Assembly (NCBI GenBank): GCA_910579465.1
Contig: CAJTUB010000008.1
Location: 102,623 to 166,622 of the forward strand
Length of the DNA stretch: 64,000 nucleotides
Reading direction: 5' to 3'
Origin: an uncultured Lachnospiraceae bacterium
GTDB taxonomy: Bacteria > Bacillota > Clostridia > Lachnospirales > Lachnospiraceae
The translations under genes and the position numbers were made by a program. The notes beneath the pieces were generated by a model. The model did no database searches. It was not told where the DNA came from and was given only the letters and a program-made list of their open reading frames with translations. Below, in pieces: positions 60,209-64,000 of the stretch; position 1 is the stretch's first letter, and every line of letters begins with the position of its first letter.

Positions 60209-60246
60209 GAAAGCGCATCTGAAGAGGATGCGCTTTCTGCTTTTTT
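60209..60246 (+). terminator. Terminator of the tRNA operon
   Basis: GAAAGCGCATC (60209-60219) with GATGCGCTTTC (60227-60237), 7-base loop, then six T at 60241-60246. A small CTGTATT/AATACAG hairpin precedes it. Confidence 0.93.
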
Positions 60247-60279
60247 AATGAATAAGAGAATTTAAGGATAAGGAAATTA

Positions 60280-60308
60280 TTGACAATAAAGGGAAGATAT
60301 GCTATTGT
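60280..60308 (+). promoter_or_regulatory. Promoter upstream of the subtilase locus
   Basis: TTGACA (60280-60285), 17-base spacer, TATTGT (60303-60308). The leader to the subtilase is about 205 bases and contains a short ORF and a terminator-like hairpin. Confidence 0.7.
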
Positions 60309-60350
60309 TAAAAAGTAGGATAAAGTGAACTTATGAAGCAGTAAGGTAAG

Positions 60351-60455
60351 ATGGGAGTAAAAAAGGAGATCTGTAAAGTTAAGTGGATTTTTTCTAAGAT
60401 TCAGGATTTTACCCCGGTTGCAAATGCTTTAGCTGTAGCCGGGGATATTTTTTAG
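60351..60455 (+). CDS. Putative 34-residue peptide (leader peptide or small secreted peptide)
   Basis: ATG 60351 to TAG 60453-60455, with TAAGGTAAG immediately upstream as a possible ribosome binding site. The peptide has a basic N-terminal half (MGVKKEICKVKWIF, one Cys) and a hydrophobic end (FTPVANALAVAGDIF). It lies wholly within the subtilase leader, and its last codons run through both arms of a terminator-like hairpin, with the stop in the T-run. It may be a leader peptide for attenuation or a small functional peptide; no family is recognised. Confidence 0.45.
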   Translation: MGVKKEICKVKWIFSKIQDFTPVANALAVAGDIF

Positions 60456-60469
60456 CTTTTACCTGAATC
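60398..60469 (+). promoter_or_regulatory. Attenuator-like structure in the subtilase leader
   Basis: Inner stem CCCCGGTTGCA (60412-60422) with TGTAGCCGGGG (60434-60444), 11 pairs including wobbles, followed by TATTTTTTAG, a terminator. An outer stem GATTCAGG (60398-60405) with CCTGAATC (60462-60469) closes around it. A ribosome translating the short ORF would cover the terminator. Confidence 0.55.
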
Positions 60470-60520
60470 ATAAGTAGAAACTAAAAAACCAGGACAGAGC
60501 ATCAAAAGGAGTTTAAAATT

Positions 60521-62644
60521 ATGGGTATGGAAAAAGAACATAAAAGTGTCAAAAGAAAATATTTTCAAAGAATAGTAGTATTGTTGCTAGTAGTGTGCAT
60601 CAATGCAGGTAGTTTATCGTGGCTATTGGAAAGAAAAGTAGAGGGTGAAAAAGGTTCAGAAAGCATGCAATCCTGTGAAAGCCAGGATATAGTTTACGGA
60701 TTTGGCGTTAAAGTGAAGGAGAAAAAGCAGAAAAAAGTAAAGGTTAAAGTAAATTACGGGAATCGGGAAAATCAAAATGGCAAGGCATGGAATTTACAAA
60801 TGATACAGGCTGGTGTATTGGAAAAGTCAGAGAACTCTGAAAAGAAGATAAAGATTGCCATTATTGATTCCGGAATCAATTTCAGTACTGACCTGCCGAC
60901 AATAGTACGTAAAAACTTTATACCGGATGATGAATGTAGTGTGCTTTATGAAGATTTAAGCGGACATGGAACTGCAGTTGCTGGTATTATTGCCGCGCTG
61001 GATAATGAAGAAGGTATTACAGGTATCAACCCGAATGTAGAACTTTACTCAGCGCGTGTACTGGACGCGAACTTAGAAGCGCCGGTAGAACGAATTGTAG
61101 AAGCGATTGACTGGGCGATTGAACAGGATGTGGATATTATCAACATGAGCTTCGGTATTGCAAAGAATATAAAAGAACTAGAAATGATAATAGAGAAAGC
61201 TGCAGAAGCGGATATATTGTTAATTGCAGCGTCAGGAAACGGGGCAGAAGTTGCTTATCCGGCAGCATATGACGAAGTAATTGCAGTAGGTTCCATTACA
61301 GCAGAAGGTATTCCTGCAGAAAGCAGTGCTTCAGGAAGGGAATTAGAATTGATGGCACCGGGAGAAAATATTTTATCCAGTGGTATTTTCGGAGGTGTTT
61401 TTGGAATGTCTGGAACCAGTATGGCGGCGCCACATGTGGTAGGAGCTGCTTCTGTTTTGATGGAAATGAACCCTGAGATGTCAGCAGATTATATACGGAT
61501 GTTGCTGAATTACAGTGCAAACCTGTATGGTTCCATAGATGAATATGGGAATGGGGTGCTTGATCTGGGATATGCCGTTGAGATTAACGATAAGTTTAAA
61601 AAGCTTTATGAAAAGCACATAAAGAAAGAGGAAAAGGATAAAAAGAAAAGAGAAAAGCAAAAAGAAAAATTCTGGGGAGAGGTATTAAAGGCAATACCAG
61701 AGAATGAAAAAGCGGTGGAGACATTTATTGAATTAGATGTAGTTGAAGGAATGTGGAATGGAACGGAGCATGAATATGCTGTTACAGCCGGAGTACAAGA
61801 TTTGAGAATGAGTTTTACAGCAGAACAAATGAAAATTTTGGTTTATGCAGCGAAGTATCCGGATAATAAATCTTCTGGTTTATATGATATGGATATGAAC
61901 CCGTATCATGGATTTTTATGGCAACGTTCAAATGAGAGAAATAAAGATAATATAAGAATCTTAATTGGAAACTCAAATTATATTGCAAATTATATATTTT
62001 TAACAAAATTAGCAAGGATATATGGGAACGCCGGAAGTTTTGAAAAGCAAGAAGATATTAATGAACTTACTTCAAATTTGGAATTTCTGTTTAATAGTAA
62101 TTCTGACAATATGTTTAAAAATGATATAGATAGAATGAGAGAAGACTTTACTGCAATGAATTTAGGAAGTAAAACATGGGAAAGTGTATTAAAGGGGATT
62201 GATGATAATATAAAAGTGACTCCTCAAAATGTTAAATTATTTATTTATGGTATTGCAATACATTCAATCACAGATCTTTATGCACATAGCGCCTGGAAAC
62301 AATTAGAAACGGGTTTTTGGACCAGAATTCAGCATCCGGTGGCAGGAAAGCCAATGGCTGATACAGCGGATGATGTTCAATATTATCCTATGCGTTACCT
62401 GACTGCAAGAGAAGCAGCTAAAAGTGTGCTTTCAAAGGCATATCTTGGAGAGATGGGAAGTTTATATGAATTTGTATATCCTGCCTCATCCTATAGCGGA
62501 TATTATTTGGGTAATTTTGCTCCATATGCACAAAAAGCAGATCCTGTTTTGTTTGCTTCATTGAGAAGCTATTTTGAGAAGGGGGATTTGGATTATAATA
62601 CTTCAAATTATGATTTTAATAAATATGATTATTATACACCATAG
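60521..62644 (+). CDS. Membrane-anchored subtilase (S8 peptidase) with extra C-terminal domain
   Basis: 707 residues. A signal anchor (about 17-36) and basic spacer lead into a subtilisin domain (about 105-355) with the full catalytic set: D116 (IAIIDSGIN), H149 (SGHGTAVAG), oxyanion N240 (AASGNG) and S300 (GMSGTSMAAPH). After a Lys/Glu coiled segment (about 365-390) comes a C-terminal region of over 300 residues with no familiar protease extension; it contains HSITDLYAHSAW (H581, D585, H589), a pattern seen in phospholipase C/DUF6765-like metal hydrolases. RBS AAAGGAG. The region is A+T richer than its neighbours. Confidence 0.88.
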   Translation: MGMEKEHKSVKRKYFQRIVVLLLVVCINAGSLSWLLERKVEGEKGSESMQSCESQDIVYGFGVKVKEKKQKKVKVKVNYGNRENQNGKAWNLQMIQAGVLEKSENSEKKIKIAIIDSGINFSTDLPTIVRKNFIPDDECSVLYEDLSGHGTAVAGIIAALDNEEGITGINPNVELYSARVLDANLEAPVERIVEAIDWAIEQDVDIINMSFGIAKNIKELEMIIEKAAEADILLIAASGNGAEVAYPAAYDEVIAVGSITAEGIPAESSASGRELELMAPGENILSSGIFGGVFGMSGTSMAAPHVVGAASVLMEMNPEMSADYIRMLLNYSANLYGSIDEYGNGVLDLGYAVEINDKFKKLYEKHIKKEEKDKKKREKQKEKFWGEVLKAIPENEKAVETFIELDVVEGMWNGTEHEYAVTAGVQDLRMSFTAEQMKILVYAAKYPDNKSSGLYDMDMNPYHGFLWQRSNERNKDNIRILIGNSNYIANYIFLTKLARIYGNAGSFEKQEDINELTSNLEFLFNSNSDNMFKNDIDRMREDFTAMNLGSKTWESVLKGIDDNIKVTPQNVKLFIYGIAIHSITDLYAHSAWKQLETGFWTRIQHPVAGKPMADTADDVQYYPMRYLTAREAAKSVLSKAYLGEMGSLYEFVYPASSYSGYYLGNFAPYAQKADPVLFASLRSYFEKGDLDYNTSNYDFNKYDYYTP

Positions 62645-62652
62645 GAGGGAAA

Positions 62653-63909
62653 ATGAAGCATAAGTTAAATTTAATGCTGCTATGTTTATTTGCAGGCGTA
62701 TTCGGTGCCTGTAACCAGGGGGCAGGCACCGGGATGGCGGAGACGCCGATACCGGGACTGACAGAGCTGCCGTCTGTAACGGCTGTTGTTTTTCCGGAAG
62801 AAGACTTTGTTCCGATTGACGCGGAGCATTTTACAGATGAAGCATTTCAAAAGTTTATTTTGATAAAGTTTGATACGAATGGGGATGGTCTGCTTTCAAA
62901 AACGGAACGTGAAGCTGTGGAGGAAATGGATTTGAGTTCCTGGCATTTATACAACCTTGGTGTTGAATTAAAGTGTGTAGACGGATTGGAGTATTTTCCA
63001 AAGCTTAGACGGTTAGAGTTAAACAGTTTGAATGAAGTCAGTATAAAAAAGCATCCGTCTTTAGAGCAGCTTGGCGGGACAGAAATCGGGATTACAGAAC
63101 TTGAGATTGAAGATTGTCCGGTCTTGGAGTCAGTTATTTTTTCTTACAGTAAGATTGAAACTATAACTATAAAGAATTGTGAAGGTTTAAAATTTTTCTA
63201 TACTGTAAGAAGTACTACGGAGGATGTGTCCGGCACATGGGAGTTTAGAAATACACCGGAGCTTATTTTTTGTACAGACGATTCTTTTTCTGCAAGGAAG
63301 CTTATATTAGACGCAGATGCGGTAATAGCGAAAGATGAGCATTATACGGATATGGATAAAGAAAATATGATTTCATTTACAAAGGATGGAATTACTTTAT
63401 GTGATATATGTGAAGTGAAGATGGAAGGGGAAAGAAAGGATTCATTTACGCATGCAGGGTTTTCTTTGGCAGACTCTTTTACCGAGGAAGATTTTGAGTA
63501 TATGGATGTGCAGATTTTAGAGAAGACAGAGGACAGCTATGATGAACAGGGAAGGAAGGGTTGGAATGTCTGTATTGATTTGATGGAGAATGCCTATAGC
63601 AGAAGGTCGTTTCCTGTTTATACAGAAGAGCAGCCGGAGCAAGAGCAGATTTCTGTGCGTCCGGGGGAGATAAGTAAGGTTGATATTCTGGAATATTCGC
63701 CGAATCGTGGAATTGCATTTAAGGTCAAATGGGATTTGGAAGTAGTGTATCAGAAGGAAACAGAGGATGAAGTAATAGGCACCATGACAGAAGAGCAGTA
63801 TTGGACCATAGGGGCAGACGGCACGAAAAAGAGATATTCATCGGAAAATGAATGGAAGAAAAACGCAGGCTATGTTTACCGGGCATATGAAGCACTCGGG
63901 TGGAAGTGA
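62653..63909 (+). CDS. Lipoprotein with EF-hand loop and leucine-rich-like repeats
   Basis: 418 residues. Signal peptide ending in lipobox FGAC (lipid-modified C20), a Thr/Pro spacer, then an EF-hand calcium loop (residues 74-85; D74, N76, D78, G79, E85) and an irregular leucine-rich-like stretch (about 95-190; LRRLELNSLNEV, ITELEIEDCPVLE). The second half is beta-rich with no recognised domain. It starts 8 bases after the subtilase gene with TAGGAGGG upstream, so the two form an operon and may act together outside the membrane. Function unknown. Confidence 0.85.
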   Translation: MKHKLNLMLLCLFAGVFGACNQGAGTGMAETPIPGLTELPSVTAVVFPEEDFVPIDAEHFTDEAFQKFILIKFDTNGDGLLSKTEREAVEEMDLSSWHLYNLGVELKCVDGLEYFPKLRRLELNSLNEVSIKKHPSLEQLGGTEIGITELEIEDCPVLESVIFSYSKIETITIKNCEGLKFFYTVRSTTEDVSGTWEFRNTPELIFCTDDSFSARKLILDADAVIAKDEHYTDMDKENMISFTKDGITLCDICEVKMEGERKDSFTHAGFSLADSFTEEDFEYMDVQILEKTEDSYDEQGRKGWNVCIDLMENAYSRRSFPVYTEEQPEQEQISVRPGEISKVDILEYSPNRGIAFKVKWDLEVVYQKETEDEVIGTMTEEQYWTIGADGTKKRYSSENEWKKNAGYVYRAYEALGWK

Positions 63910-64000
63910 GAGACGACATGAAAAAAATTTGAAAAACGGGGGCTGCGAGTGTGTGAAGAAAAGTCTGTAAACTCAGATCTTCTATGATAATGATCAGGGC
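63910..64000. other. Window end, nothing recognised
   Basis: The last 90 bases are A-rich and hold no supported gene or terminator; only very short reading frames are seen. Confidence 0.5.

Overview
The window looks like chromosome from a motile Gram-positive member of Clostridia, most likely a Lachnospiraceae of the Roseburia/Agathobacter/Butyrivibrio type. The grounds are a PolC-type replicase, an IspH fused to ribosomal S1 domains, CheC/CheD chemotaxis genes, DUF6115 and FapA proteins in a flagellar operon, a Na+-pumping decarboxylase cluster, and strong TTGACA/TATAAT promoters with AGGAGG ribosome binding sites. Base composition looks moderate (judged by eye). The assignment is inference, because there is no rRNA and no database search was possible.

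Layout. 1-6.3 kb: end of a chemotaxis/flagellar operon (cheW, cheC, cheD, a small membrane protein, fliA, FapA, an unknown small gene, DUF6115, an MltG-like protein), closed by a terminator. 6.3-8.2 kb: rpsB-tsf with a structured leader. 8.2-13.4 kb: an accessory cassette with a LytTR response regulator, a GHKL histidine kinase without a sensor domain, and a two-gene ABC exporter. 13.5-18.6 kb: cls, folD, rimO, pgsA and a GerMN-like lipoprotein. 18.7-35.8 kb: housekeeping genes (BaiN-type flavoprotein, cmk, ispH-rpsA, cheR, plsX, acpP, rnc, smc, ftsY, ilvA, rapZ, a Sel1-repeat protein, recA, recX). 36-39.3 kb: small genes, a cyclophilin, an HD protein, and a DeoR regulator with a small HTH protein. 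39.4-44.6 kb: a biotin-dependent Na+ pump cluster holding both an acyl-CoA-type and an oxaloacetate/pyruvate-type carboxyltransferase. 44.6-47.9 kb: a decayed acetyltransferase, an unknown protein, a SpoU methyltransferase and a mannitol dehydrogenase family gene. 48-59.9 kb: a classic Clostridia run (bactofilin, pyrH, frr, uppS, cdsA, dxr, rseP, ispG, polC). 59.9-64 kb: two tandem tRNA-Glu genes, then an A+T-richer accessory region with a possible leader peptide/attenuator, a subtilase with an extra C-terminal domain, and an EF-hand lipoprotein.

The genes fit together as motility control, envelope and lipid biosynthesis (cls, pgsA, plsX, acpP, uppS, cdsA, the MEP-pathway genes dxr, ispG and ispH), translation, and DNA repair (an SOS-type recA promoter). 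The least ordinary material is non-coding. Two families of dispersed, fold-back intergenic repeats each occur twice. One copy supplies the last codons and stop of ftsY, and one copy of the other family begins inside the stop codon of a methyltransferase gene. The other points worth attention are the leader ORF overlapping a terminator ahead of the subtilase, the dual-carboxyltransferase Na+ pump, and the sensorless kinase cassette.
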